Of a stretch of 64,000 bases of DNA, positions 8,221 to 16,742 are shown in pieces. Location: the NCBI GenBank assembly GCA_037200445.1, contig JBBCGH010000001.1, positions 5,143,162-5,207,161 of the forward strand, in the 5' to 3' direction. The stretch comes from Alphaproteobacteria bacterium (GTDB lineage Bacteria; Pseudomonadota; Alphaproteobacteria; Rhizobiales; Xanthobacteraceae). The position numbers and the translations under genes are program-made. Position 1 is the stretch's first letter. Every line of letters starts with the position of its first letter. The notes beneath the pieces were generated by a model. It worked only from the letters and a program-made list of their open reading frames with translations, was not told the origin of the DNA and did not search any database.

Positions 8221-9237
8221 CTATTCGGCCGGCGTCGCCATCGGCTGACGCTGCGATTCATTGGGGCCGGTGCGAGCCATTTCCTGCTCCAGCCAGAGCG
8301 CGTGGTGCTCCCGCGCCCAATTGACGTCGACGGTACCCTCACCCATCGCCTCGAACGCGCCTTCCATGCCGATCGTGCCGATGTAGATGTGCGCGATCAT
8401 CAGCGCGACGAAAAGAACGGCCACGATCCCATGGACCATCTGGGCCGTCTGCATGCCGGCGATGTCGGTCAGATAGAACGGGAACATCAGCAGATAGCCG
8501 GTTACCGCAACGGCGACGCCGCCGACGACCTGTCCCCAATAGATGAACTTCTGGCCCGCATTGAAGCGATAGGCCGGCGGATGGTCATGCCCGATGATGC
8601 CGCCGCCGCGCTTGAGCCATTCGACGTCGACCTTGTTCGGGATGTTGCCGGTGATCCACATCAGGAAGATCGTGACAACGCCGATCGCGAACGGGAAGCT
8701 CAGATAGTTGTGCGCGTACTTCGCCCACTGCGACCAGCCCGCAAAGGCGCTCTCGCCGACGAGCGGCAGGAGCAGCGGCTTGCCGAAGGTGATGTTGAGG
8801 CCGCTGATCGCCAGGATGATGAAGCAGGTGGCCGTCATCCAGTGGACGGCACGCTCGAACCCGTTGAAGCGCACGATGCGCCGCCCCGAAAAGCCGCTCT
8901 CGAGCTTCACCTGTCCGCGGATCAGATAGAACGCCACAAGCAGGATCAGCATGCCGACGATCGCGATAACACCGGTCCAGCGTAGCGTCACATTGTGGAA
9001 TTGCCGCCAGTCACGTCCTGCCGGTTGCTCGAGATTATAGGACTTGGTGTCCGGGATCGTGCCGCGCCCGCTGATGATCTTTAGCCCCTTCAAGAGCTGA
9101 TCTTCCTTCACGGACTGCGCCGTCGGATTAACCGACCCGTCGGGGTTCTGCGCGAGCGCCGCAGGCGCCACCGCCAAGACAAGCGCCAGCGCGAGCGCGC
9201 CGGCGAGAAAACGAGCCTGTGCGAGAAGCCTCGCCAT
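8221..9237 (-). CDS. Formate dehydrogenase gamma subunit (cytochrome b)
   Basis: Membrane subunit of 338 residues that takes electrons from the beta subunit to the quinone pool through b-type haem. An N-terminal signal peptide (MARLLAQARF to APAALAQ) is followed by a periplasmic stretch, a TM near residue 80, then the FdnI-like core with four TM segments and conserved histidines (FERAVHWMTA, YAHNYLSFP, MVHGIVAV, MIAHIYIG). ATG 9237 is fixed by an AAGGAGGA ribosome site; the longer open frame lacks one. It follows the beta subunit by 64 bp and precedes the 40-aa protein. The signal-peptide-bearing extension relative to E. coli FdnI is usual in alphaproteobacteria. Confidence 0.93.
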   Translation of the reverse strand: MARLLAQARFLAGALALALVLAVAPAALAQNPDGSVNPTAQSVKEDQLLKGLKIISGRGTIPDTKSYNLEQPAGRDWRQFHNVTLRWTGVIAIVGMLILLVAFYLIRGQVKLESGFSGRRIVRFNGFERAVHWMTATCFIILAISGLNITFGKPLLLPLVGESAFAGWSQWAKYAHNYLSFPFAIGVVTIFLMWITGNIPNKVDVEWLKRGGGIIGHDHPPAYRFNAGQKFIYWGQVVGGVAVAVTGYLLMFPFYLTDIAGMQTAQMVHGIVAVLFVALMIAHIYIGTIGMEGAFEAMGEGTVDVNWAREHHALWLEQEMARTGPNESQRQPMATPAE

Positions 9238-9301
9238 GCGAAATCCTCCTTGACCCTCACCCATGCCGTCCGAAGACGGCACGCCCGGCACCGCCCCTCT
9301 T

Positions 9302-9898
9302 TCAGGATGCGATCGTTTCGCGATACGCGGTCTGCCAGCCCCACGCGCCGGAGCCGTAGCCGCGCCGCGTGACGCGTTCCTTGTAGATCTGCGCGATGAT
9401 CTCGCCGTCGCCCGCCAGCAGCGACTTGGTCGAACACATCTCGGCGCAGAGCGGCAGCTTGCCTTCGGCGAGGCGGTTCGAGCCGTATTTCTCGTACTCC
9501 GCGACGGTACCGTCGGCTTCCGGGCCGCCGGCGCAGAAGGTGCACTTGTCCATCTTGCCGCGCGACCCGAAGTTGCCGACCTTGGGATATTGCGGCGCGC
9601 CGAACGGGCAGGCGTAGAAGCAATAGCCGCAGCCGATGCACAGGTCCTTCGAATGCAGCACCACGGCGTCCGCCGTGGTGTAGAAGCAGTTCACGGGGCA
9701 CACCGCCGCGCAGGGCGCGTCGGTGCAGTGCATGCAGGCCATGGAGATCGATCGCTCGCCCGGTTTGCCGTCATTGATGGTGACGACTCGCCGGCGGTTG
9801 ATACCCCACGGCACCTCGTTCTCATTCTTGCAGGCGGTGACGCAGGCGTTGCACTCGATGCAACGGTCGGCGTCGCAAAGGAATTTCATCCGTGCCAT
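9302..9898 (-). CDS. Formate dehydrogenase beta subunit (4x[4Fe-4S])
   Basis: Iron-sulfur electron-transfer subunit of 198 residues. Four cysteine clusters are visible in order: CIECNACVTACK, CMHCTDAPCAAVCP, CIGCGYCFYACP, and the CTFC/CAEMC pair towards the C-terminus. These bind four [4Fe-4S] centres that pass electrons from the alpha subunit to the cytochrome b. It has no membrane anchor, unlike FdnH/FdoH of E. coli, which carry a C-terminal TM. It lies 12 bp downstream of the alpha gene. Confidence 0.93.
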   Translation of the reverse strand: MARMKFLCDADRCIECNACVTACKNENEVPWGINRRRVVTINDGKPGERSISMACMHCTDAPCAAVCPVNCFYTTADAVVLHSKDLCIGCGYCFYACPFGAPQYPKVGNFGSRGKMDKCTFCAGGPEADGTVAEYEKYGSNRLAEGKLPLCAEMCSTKSLLAGDGEIIAQIYKERVTRRGYGSGAWGWQTAYRETIAS

Positions 9899-9910
9899 GA
9901 CGCCGTCTCC

Positions 9911-12859
9911 TTAAGCTGCCCGAACCTGGCAGAGTGTCGCTTTGGGTTCCTGCATTCCAGTCACCGGATCGTAGCCATAGGTCGTGAGCGCATTGACGCT
10001 CTCGCCCAGCACGATCGGATCGGTCCCCTTTGGATAGTTGGCACGCTGGTCGACGCCCTGGAACCAGCCTCCGAAGTGGAACGGGCACCAGGTGACGCCC
10101 TTGCCGACGCGTTCAGTCACCAGCGCCTTCATGCGCGCCTTGGACTCGAGCTCGGCGCCGGTGACCCAGACCCAGCCACCATCCTTGATGCCGCGCTCCG
10201 CCGCGTCCGCGGGATTGATCTCGATGAACATGTCCTGCTGCAGCTCGGCGAGCCACTTGTTCGAGCGGGTTTCTTCGCCGCCGCCTTCGTATTCGACGAG
10301 GCGGCCCGAGGTGAGGATCAGCGGGAACGCTTTCGCGATGCCCTTTTCGACCGCCGCCTTCTGCACGTCGAAGCCGACGTTCGGCATGCGGAACTGGCGT
10401 GCATTGGGCAGCGTCGGATACTTCGCGACCAGCTCGGGTTTCGGCGTATAGATCGGCTCGCGATGCGTCGGGATGGCGTCGGGCAGGCCGAACGCATTGG
10501 CGCGCGCCTTGCCGTTGCCGTACGGGATGCAACCGTGTTCGATCGACACGCGCTGGATGCCGCCCGAAAGATCGATCGACCAGGATACGGCATCGGGATT
10601 TGCACCGCCGATGCGGGTGATGGTCGCCAGTTCGGCCTCGGTCAGGTCCTTGTCCCAGCCGAGCTTCTTCAGCACGCCGAGCGTGAACTCGGGATAGCCG
10701 TCCTTGATCTCGGAGTCCTTGGAATAGTAGCCGTTGCCAAGCATGCTCACCTTGCGCTTGGTGCCGTCCGACAGCGTTTCCTCGCGCTCCACGCCGAAGC
10801 GTGCGCGGAAGGTGCCTCCGCCTTCCTTGATTGAGAGGTTGGTGTTGTAGAGCAGCGGCGTGCCAGGATGCTTGAATTCCGGCGTGCCCCAGCACGGCCA
10901 CGGCAAACCGTAATAATCACCCTTGTTCGGCCCCGTCATGGCCTTCTGGGTGAGCATGTCGAAGTCTTTCTGGTTCGCCATGTGCGACTTCAGCCGCTCC
11001 GGCGACTGGCCGCAGTAGCCGGTGGACCATCCGCCCCGATTGATTTCGCGCAGGATGTCCTCGGGCGAGGGTACGTTGTTCTCGACCTTGATATTCTTGA
11101 ACATCTGATCGGCAAACCCGAGCTTCTTGGCGAGGAGGTACATGACCTCGTTGTCGTCTTTCGATTCGAAGATCGGCTTGACGATCTGCTCGCCCCACTG
11201 GAGCGCACGATTGGACGCCGTGCGCGAGCCCGCGGTTTCGTAGCTGGTCGCGATCGGCAGCAGATAGGTGTTGTTCTTGCGATTGGGGGCAAGCGCCGCC
11301 CAAGTGGTCGGATGCGGGTCTGCGACCACCAGCAAGTCGAGCGCCTCGATGCCCTTCTGCGCGTTCGGCATGCGGGTCACCGTGTTGCCCCCATGACCCA
11401 TCACGAACATGCACTTGATGTTGTCCTTCTGCGACACGTCCTTCTTGTCGTAGAGGGTCGCGTCGAACCAGCGCGTCGACGGAATGCCGGGCGTGGTCAT
11501 CGTGTTGGTTTCTTTGCCGTCGGCACCCGTGATCTTGTCGAAGCGGCCGACGAACCACTCGTACGGCGTCTCCCATACGCGCGCCCAATGCCGCCATCCG
11601 CCCTCGGCGAGGCCGTAGTAGAGCGGCAGCGTCACGATATCGAGGCCGAGGTCGGTCGCGCCCTGCACATTGGTATGGCCGCGGAAGATATTGGCGCCGG
11701 TGCCAGGCTTGCCGACGTTTCCGGTCGCGAGCAGCGCAATACAGAACGCGCGCACGTTCGCGGTGCCGACCGTGTGCTGGGTGGCGCCCATGCACCAGAT
11801 CAGGGTCGAGGGTTTCTCCGTCGCGAACATCTTGGCGACGCGCTCGAGCTGCGCGGGCGGAACGCCGGTGATCCTCTCGACTTCGTCCGGCGTGTATTTT
11901 TCGACCTCCTTGCGGATGTCGTCCATGCCGTAGACGCGTTGCTCGATAAACTCCTTGTCTTCCCAGCCGTTCTTGAAGACGTGCCAGAGCATTCCCCAGA
12001 TCACCGCGATATCGGTGCCGGAGCGGATGCGGACATATTCGGTGGCGTGGGCCGCCGTGCGGGTCATGCGCGGATCGATCACGATCATGTTCGCGCGCTG
12101 CATTTCCTTGCCTTCGAGCACATGCTGCAGCGACACGGGATGCGCCTCGGCCGGATTGCCGCCCATGATGATCATGGTCTTGGCGTTGCGGATGTCGGTG
12201 TAGCTGTTGGTCATTGCGCCGTAGCCCCAGGTATTGGCTACGCCGGCGACCGTCGTCGAATGGCAGATACGCGCTTGATGGTCGGAGTTGTTGGTGCCCC
12301 AATAGGCCGCGAGCTTGCGGTTGAGGTAGGAGCCTTCATTGGTGAACTTGGCGGAGCCGAGCCAGTAGACCGAGTCCGCGCCGGACTTGTTGCGGATCTC
12401 CGTCAGCTTGTCGCCGATCTCGTTGATCGCGACGTCCCACGAGATACGGGTCCATTGCCCGTTTACCAGCTTCATCGGGTAGCGCAGGCGGCGGTCGCCG
12501 TGCACCAGTTCGCGCGTCGCCGCGCCCTTGGCGCAATGCGATCCGCGGGTGATCGGGGAATCCCACGCAGGCTCCTGGCCGACCCACACGCCGTTGACGA
12601 CTTCCGCCATCAAGGTGCAGCCGACCGAGCAGTGCGTGCAGATGTTTTTGCGCAGGATGCCGCCCGACGTCACCATCGAACCCGCGGCCTCCGCCTTGCG
12701 GACGCCCGCGAGCGGCAGCGCACCGACCGCGGCGAGGCTACCGGCCGTGAGGCCGGCGCGGCGCAGGAAGGCACGGCGATCCAGACCGCGTGATTGGCCG
12801 GCGAACGCGGCGGCGAGCGAGCCGCGGCGTGCCTGATGTTCGCTTCGTTTGATCAGCAC
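9911..12859 (-). CDS. Formate dehydrogenase alpha (catalytic) subunit, Cys-type
   Basis: Molybdopterin oxidoreductase of 982 residues that oxidises formate to CO2. The twin-arginine signal is LDRRAFLRRAG near residue 27, so it is exported folded. One [4Fe-4S] cluster is bound by Cys74, Cys77, Cys81 and Cys109 (CTHCSVGC, GSHCAKG). The metal-ligand position is Cys199 followed by His200 (SDHQARICHSTTVAG). The codon, 12265-12263 on the minus strand, is TGC, so this is the cysteine variant and not a selenoprotein. The C-terminal molybdopterin dinucleotide-binding domain is intact. The metal may be Mo or W; the tungstate importer 9 kb away favours W, by inference. It is co-transcribed with the beta and gamma genes. 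Confidence 0.95.
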   Translation of the reverse strand: MLIKRSEHQARRGSLAAAFAGQSRGLDRRAFLRRAGLTAGSLAAVGALPLAGVRKAEAAGSMVTSGGILRKNICTHCSVGCTLMAEVVNGVWVGQEPAWDSPITRGSHCAKGAATRELVHGDRRLRYPMKLVNGQWTRISWDVAINEIGDKLTEIRNKSGADSVYWLGSAKFTNEGSYLNRKLAAYWGTNNSDHQARICHSTTVAGVANTWGYGAMTNSYTDIRNAKTMIIMGGNPAEAHPVSLQHVLEGKEMQRANMIVIDPRMTRTAAHATEYVRIRSGTDIAVIWGMLWHVFKNGWEDKEFIEQRVYGMDDIRKEVEKYTPDEVERITGVPPAQLERVAKMFATEKPSTLIWCMGATQHTVGTANVRAFCIALLATGNVGKPGTGANIFRGHTNVQGATDLGLDIVTLPLYYGLAEGGWRHWARVWETPYEWFVGRFDKITGADGKETNTMTTPGIPSTRWFDATLYDKKDVSQKDNIKCMFVMGHGGNTVTRMPNAQKGIEALDLLVVADPHPTTWAALAPNRKNNTYLLPIATSYETAGSRTASNRALQWGEQIVKPIFESKDDNEVMYLLAKKLGFADQMFKNIKVENNVPSPEDILREINRGGWSTGYCGQSPERLKSHMANQKDFDMLTQKAMTGPNKGDYYGLPWPCWGTPEFKHPGTPLLYNTNLSIKEGGGTFRARFGVEREETLSDGTKRKVSMLGNGYYSKDSEIKDGYPEFTLGVLKKLGWDKDLTEAELATITRIGGANPDAVSWSIDLSGGIQRVSIEHGCIPYGNGKARANAFGLPDAIPTHREPIYTPKPELVAKYPTLPNARQFRMPNVGFDVQKAAVEKGIAKAFPLILTSGRLVEYEGGGEETRSNKWLAELQQDMFIEINPADAAERGIKDGGWVWVTGAELESKARMKALVTERVGKGVTWCPFHFGGWFQGVDQRANYPKGTDPIVLGESVNALTTYGYDPVTGMQEPKATLCQVRAA

Positions 12860-12869
12860 GTTCGCCTCC

Positions 12870-13070
12870 TCAGCTCGGGTACCGGTTCACGCGGTAGTAG
12901 GCCTTCACGTGATCGGTTTCCTTGTAGCGGGCCTTTCGCTTCTCATCGTTGTTCTCGCTGTCGGCTTTGGCCGTCGTCACAAGCGGTGCCGCGGCAGCCG
13001 CGCCTGCACCCACGCCGAGTGTGCGAAGGACGTCGCGGCGGCCAACCGTCCGTTTTTCGTTCTGTTTCAT
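12870..13070 (-). CDS. FDH-region TAT-signal small protein
   Basis: A 66-residue protein with a twin-arginine signal (VGRRDVLRTLG, then an Ala-rich stretch APLVTTAKA) and a short charged mature part ending VKAYYRVNRYPS. It matches the 'formate dehydrogenase region TAT target' family always found just upstream of FDH alpha genes. It lies 10 bp ahead of the alpha gene. The mature peptide is only about 30 residues; a role as an accessory subunit or escort in TAT export is presumed for the family, not shown. Confidence 0.88.
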   Translation of the reverse strand: MKQNEKRTVGRRDVLRTLGVGAGAAAAAPLVTTAKADSENNDEKRKARYKETDHVKAYYRVNRYPS

Positions 13071-13105
13071 CGCATTCCCTCCTCAGCCTGTTTGCGCGAT
13101 CCATC

Positions 13106-13885
13106 TCACGACGGCAGCGCGAATGCTTCTTTTTCAATGTCCATGAACACGCGGCCGAGCGTCCCGACCGAACGGTAGAAACGGGCAGCGCCCGCCCGCT
13201 CCAGATCGGCGAAGAAGCGGCCGATCCAGGGCAGAAGATGTTTCTCGAAGATGCGCCGCTCGGCGCCATCCGGAGCCGGCAGGCTGCGGCCCACGATGCC
13301 GGCCATGATCTCGCAGAGGGTCGCGGCGTGGTCCTCGGGCTCGTAATTGCCCTCGACCCGCTCGATTCCGAATCGCGCAAGATCGCCCCGCAAGCGCGCG
13401 AGCGGGCGCTCATGCAGAAAGCCCGCGATGTAGAACGAGCCGTAAGGCAGCAATTCGCCGCGTCCGAGCCCGATGAACAGGTCGAAATATTCGCGCTCGG
13501 CGCGCTGCACCGTAGTCTGCGCCGCGGCTTCGGCCAGTTCGACATGCGCGACACCGAGCGGTGTCGCATCGCTGCGCAGCGCCGCGAGCTTCTTCAGCAG
13601 TGCCGCGTTCGGTGCACGCGCCAGCAATGTGGAAAGCAGCGCGTATTCCTGCGCACGCGCGATATCGATCTCGTCGACGTCGGGCACTCGCGCTTCCGGC
13701 CCCTGATACAAATCAGGCCGCAACACCTTGCGGCTGACGCCGGTTGTTGCCTCGATTGCGAGTACGCGCTCGGCGGGAACCTTGTCCCAGTTGGAGACAG
13801 ATGGCTGCGAAATGCCGATCCGCCGCGCGAGTTCGGAAACTCCGCCGGCCGCCCGGATGGCCTCGCTTAATCCTGGATCACGCAT
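13106..13885 (-). CDS. YdaS/Cro-like HTH fused to TorD-family chaperone
   Basis: A 259-residue two-domain protein. Residues 1 to about 60 are a Cro/YdaS-type helix-turn-helix (GGVSELARRIGISQPSVSNW, then VPAERVLAIEATTGV and RPDLY). Residues about 75-255 are an all-helical TorD/DmsD-type redox-enzyme maturation domain (EYFDLFIGLGRGELLPYGS, NYEPEDHAATLCEIMAGI). TorD proteins guard the cofactor-free catalytic subunit before TAT export. The start is ATG 13885; four upstream codons begin with TTG and lack homology. It heads the FDH structural operon. The fusion suggests a chaperone that can also bind DNA and report the maturation state, which is inference. Confidence 0.85.
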   Translation of the reverse strand: MRDPGLSEAIRAAGGVSELARRIGISQPSVSNWDKVPAERVLAIEATTGVSRKVLRPDLYQGPEARVPDVDEIDIARAQEYALLSTLLARAPNAALLKKLAALRSDATPLGVAHVELAEAAAQTTVQRAEREYFDLFIGLGRGELLPYGSFYIAGFLHERPLARLRGDLARFGIERVEGNYEPEDHAATLCEIMAGIVGRSLPAPDGAERRIFEKHLLPWIGRFFADLERAGAARFYRSVGTLGRVFMDIEKEAFALPS

Positions 13886-13935
13886 GACATGCGTCAAAGC
13901 TCATGTCGCCCCCGCCACATGAGAAGCGTTCCAAA

Positions 13936-13964
13936 AGCTAAGGCTTGCGGCTGCGGGTGGTCAA
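13936..13964 (-). promoter_or_regulatory. Possible promoter of the FDH structural operon
   Basis: On the minus strand TTGACC (13964-13959) is followed after 17 bp by TTAGCT (13941-13936). The -35 is good and the -10 poor. It lies in the only sizeable gap (112 bp) between the overlapping accessory genes and the HTH-TorD gene, where a new transcript would be expected to start. A repeat of the dyad half-site (GGCTATT) overlaps the -35. Confidence 0.3.
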
Positions 13965-13973
13965 TAGCCGAGC

Positions 13974-13990
13974 AATAGCCTGAGGCTATT
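13974..13990. promoter_or_regulatory. Candidate operator upstream of HTH-TorD/FDH operon
   Basis: AATAGCC-TGA-GGCTATT, a perfect 7-bp dyad, with a third copy of the half-site (AATAGCC) at 13963-13969, spaced 11 bp. It begins 7 bp after the DUF3306 stop and about 90 bp before the HTH-TorD start. No T-run follows on either strand, so a terminator is unlikely. The central 15 bp match a dyad upstream of tupB (21665-21679) at 13 positions. The binding protein is unknown; the HTH-TorD fusion or a ModE-like metal regulator are candidates. Confidence 0.5.
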
Positions 13991-13997
13991 ACTTTCG

Positions 13998-14696
13998 TTA
14001 TTCGGGCAGTGCGCCCCCATGTCCCCGGCGTGGCAATTGTTTTGGCTTTTCCTGTGCTTCCGATAGGTCATGCTGCGATGCGGCGCATTCTTTATTGCTG
14101 TGCAGCAATACCTGATTGCCCAATTCGGCGGCATCGCTTTGCTTGACTTCATCTGTTGCGGCAATTGCATCCGACGGGCGCGGGGCATCGCCTTCGGCGA
14201 TTATCGCATTGGAATAGTTTGAATTTTCAGCGATCTCGATCTGGTCGGCGGGAGCATCCGCAACGCTTGGCTTCGCGGCATGGCCGATCTGATCGACGAT
14301 CTGAGCAATCATGCGCTGGACATCCTCGGTCGCTTCGAGCGGGCCGAACCCGGGCATTGCGGTAGGATCAGTGAAGTCCCACGCGTTCTCGGCGAGCCCG
14401 ACGAAGTCGCGGATCGACGGGTCGGCTGTCCAGACGCGTCGAAGCGCCGCACGGGTCAGTTCGGCCGGCACACCCTGGCGGAGAAACCCCGTGATGTCGG
14501 ACAGCGCGTTGATCGAGTCGATCGGCGGCAAGATCGCAGGATCGAAGTCGGCTTGCGGATCAACCGCTGGCGTTGCCGGAACGGGGCCGCCTTCCGGTGC
14601 CACCTCCGTTTTCACCGCGGGCGGTGCAGACTTCTCCGTCTCCGCGATCTTGCGTTTGCGGCGCGACCAGCGCGTGAGGAAATCTTCCTCGCTCAT
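13998..14696 (-). CDS. DUF3306 domain-containing protein
   Basis: A 232-residue cytoplasmic protein. The recognisable DUF3306 part is the N-terminal 120 residues (EEDFLTRWSRRKRKIAE, then ILPPIDSINALSDITGF, RAALRRVWTADPSIRDF). The last 90 residues are low in complexity, rich in Asp, Glu, Asn and Ser, and less GC-rich than the flanking genes. The start overlaps the DUF3305 stop by 4 bp. The family is known only from FDH gene clusters and its job is not established; maturation or cofactor insertion is the usual guess. Confidence 0.85.
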   Translation of the reverse strand: MSEEDFLTRWSRRKRKIAETEKSAPPAVKTEVAPEGGPVPATPAVDPQADFDPAILPPIDSINALSDITGFLRQGVPAELTRAALRRVWTADPSIRDFVGLAENAWDFTDPTAMPGFGPLEATEDVQRMIAQIVDQIGHAAKPSVADAPADQIEIAENSNYSNAIIAEGDAPRPSDAIAATDEVKQSDAAELGNQVLLHSNKECAASQHDLSEAQEKPKQLPRRGHGGALPE

Positions 14697-15205
14697 TCGT
14701 CGTGATCTCCGTAGCCGCGGCGCCGCGCGAGCGATTCCGGGTCCACGTGGTCGCGTTTGCGCTTGAAGAACTGGCGCTCGACATGGTGCTCGGCAACGAA
14801 CGCCGCAACGATCTCGCGGATGGGCTCCGGCATGGGCACCGGCTCGACGATGTTATTGCCGGCCTCGGTCATCGCCTCGCCCTCGGAGGGATCCGCCGTT
14901 ACGGCGAACAACTCGTAAGGCGGATCGGACTCCGCCGGACGTAGCACCACCCACAGGGCCGGCGCTCCCGTGCCGAGATTGTCGCGATAGGCTCCGGTCT
15001 CGGTCGCATGGAGCGAGATGTCGGCGCGCCCCGCATAGAAACTCGCGCGTTCGGCACCGCCGGTCAGCTTGGTCCACGTCGTCGTGTCCGGCTCGCCAGC
15101 GAGCGCCGCGACGGGGCGCCATAGATAGTCGATCCAGTGGCTCGTGCTCTTGACGCGCTCGACCACGACGCCGACCGGAATTCTCACATGCGGTGCCGAG
15201 CTCAT
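14693..15205 (-). CDS. DUF3305 domain-containing protein
   Basis: A 170-residue cytoplasmic protein with the family pattern (IPVGVVVERVKSTSHWIDYLW, LWVVLRP near the middle, and a C-terminal basic run FFKRKRDHVDPESLARRRG). It overlaps both neighbours by 4 bp (ATGA), so translation is coupled with DUF3306 and DUF6352. It is found with FDH genes in many alpha- and betaproteobacteria. No enzyme motif is visible. Confidence 0.87.
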   Translation of the reverse strand: MSSAPHVRIPVGVVVERVKSTSHWIDYLWRPVAALAGEPDTTTWTKLTGGAERASFYAGRADISLHATETGAYRDNLGTGAPALWVVLRPAESDPPYELFAVTADPSEGEAMTEAGNNIVEPVPMPEPIREIVAAFVAEHHVERQFFKRKRDHVDPESLARRRGYGDHDE

Positions 15206-16206
15206 GTGACCGCCTCCAAACGGCGGATCGGCAAGCCGGTGACCAGGTTCTGCGGCTTGAAGCGCAGCAGTTTATCACCGGTCATCGCAAGGATCAGATA
15301 AATGTCTTCGCCGCGCACCTTCTCGAGCATGATCGAGGGGTCGAGGAAAGTGAGACGGAACAGGCCGACGACTCGGCCCGCCGTCGCCTCGTCGAGTTCG
15401 TCGCCGTTCCACAATAGGTCGCCGATCCGGCTGCCTTCGGTATCGAGGCCGACATACCAGGTGAACCTGGCCTCGCGCAGCTCGGACAGCGGCTCGATCG
15501 CCACATCGACATTGAGCACGTGCGCGATCCAGCGCCGCATCGCTTCGGCGAGCGCGAACAAGCCTCGGCGTCCGGCTGTCAGGTCGAGCGCGACATGGAA
15601 AAGGTCGCTGTGCTCGAAATAATGTGCCGCGTTCTCCTCCGACATGACATCGATCTCGGCCTGCGCCGGGATGCCGAGCATCGACACGAGCGGTGAGGCC
15701 GGGGTACCCGAAACGCCCGCGATAGTTTCCTCGTCGGCGGCAATCAGCGAGCCGTCATGCAAGGTCATGCGCTGGGTGCGGAAGAACAGCTCGCCGGCGC
15801 GCAGCACGAACGGATCCTCGCAGCCGTCCAGCGCATTGCGCAGGATCACATGCACCAGTTGATTGAGAAAAATGTGCGGGATCTTCGCTCCCGAACGCAC
15901 AATGTCCAGATAAGCGGCCTCAAGCGTTTTGTGCCGAATCAAAAGATCGCGGAACGCGATCATCACCTGCCAGTTCTCGCGCGCATCGGCGTCCGCAATC
16001 GTGGCGATCGCATCGGCGCCGACGGCGCGGCGCGGGTCGGCCATCAGCGCGCCATGCAGGGTTTTCTCGACAACGCAGGCCTCCGGGGGCGGTCCGAGTT
16101 CGGGGCGCGCCAGATAAACCTTCAGGAAATCGTCGGTCACGACGAGGCCGCCGCCCGCATCGCGATCGAGCAGATGATGGCCGCAGGAGAGCCAGAAGTC
16201 GTTCAT
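15202..16206 (-). CDS. DUF6352 family protein of the FDH cluster
   Basis: A 334-residue soluble protein starting MNDFWLSCGHHLLDRDAGG. No signal peptide, TM or catalytic motif is apparent; the N-terminal CGHH could bind metal. It is embedded in the accessory train with 4-bp overlaps on both sides. I recognise it as the family NCBI calls DUF6352, from FDH neighbourhoods; the family assignment is from memory and the function is unknown. Confidence 0.75.
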   Translation of the reverse strand: MNDFWLSCGHHLLDRDAGGGLVVTDDFLKVYLARPELGPPPEACVVEKTLHGALMADPRRAVGADAIATIADADARENWQVMIAFRDLLIRHKTLEAAYLDIVRSGAKIPHIFLNQLVHVILRNALDGCEDPFVLRAGELFFRTQRMTLHDGSLIAADEETIAGVSGTPASPLVSMLGIPAQAEIDVMSEENAAHYFEHSDLFHVALDLTAGRRGLFALAEAMRRWIAHVLNVDVAIEPLSELREARFTWYVGLDTEGSRIGDLLWNGDELDEATAGRVVGLFRLTFLDPSIMLEKVRGEDIYLILAMTGDKLLRFKPQNLVTGLPIRRLEAVT

Positions 16207-16742
16207 GTCGTTTTCTTGCTCTCGGCCAGCGCGATGAGGTCGACTTCGTCCGCCGGCTCCTCTTCGTCCTCGACTTCAAGAAACGAGAATGCCCGCATTG
16301 ACTTGCGGTCGCCGCGCGGATGCAGCGTGCGGAACGCTTCGTGCACCGCGCCGCCCTCGTAGCTGCGGTGCATCGCGATCAGGGTATCGGCTGGATGATT
16401 GCAGAGCGACTCGGCGAAGGCCACTTCATCCTCGGCTGCCGCGCGCGCGGCCGCGATATCGGGCGCCCCAAAATGATCGACAAGTTGCTGCGCCAGCCGC
16501 TCCACCAGCGCCGCGCGGTCCACTCCAGTCGCTTCAACGATCTGCACCAGGGTGGACCAGCCCAGCGACTCGACGCCGAGAAATCCGCTGCGAAACGCCG
16601 ACCGCGCCTTGCCGTCCAGCTTTTCGGCATCCGCGTTCCAGAACACGAACGCGCCCGGCACCGCCCATTCGCCGGGCTCGGCAGCCCGCTCGAACACGAA
16701 CGTGTCGGAGGGATCGAGCCGGATGGTGCGGATCAGCTTCAT
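16203..16742 (-). CDS. DUF6505 family protein of the FDH cluster
   Basis: A 179-residue acidic protein starting MKLIRTIRLDPSDTFVFE. It contains EPGEWAVPGAFVFWN near the N-terminus and an acidic tail (EVEDEEEPADEVDL). It is soluble, with no known catalytic motif. It overlaps the biotin/lipoate ligase-like gene and the DUF6352 gene by 4 bp each. The family label is from memory; the function is unknown. Confidence 0.75.
   Translation of the reverse strand: MKLIRTIRLDPSDTFVFERAAEPGEWAVPGAFVFWNADAEKLDGKARSAFRSGFLGVESLGWSTLVQIVEATGVDRAALVERLAQQLVDHFGAPDIAAARAAAEDEVAFAESLCNHPADTLIAMHRSYEGGAVHEAFRTLHPRGDRKSMRAFSFLEVEDEEEPADEVDLIALAESKKTT

Noticed and set aside
12263-12265. Possible selenocysteine codon in FDH alpha
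   Set aside because: The codon at the catalytic position is TGC, not TGA, and the frame is open throughout.
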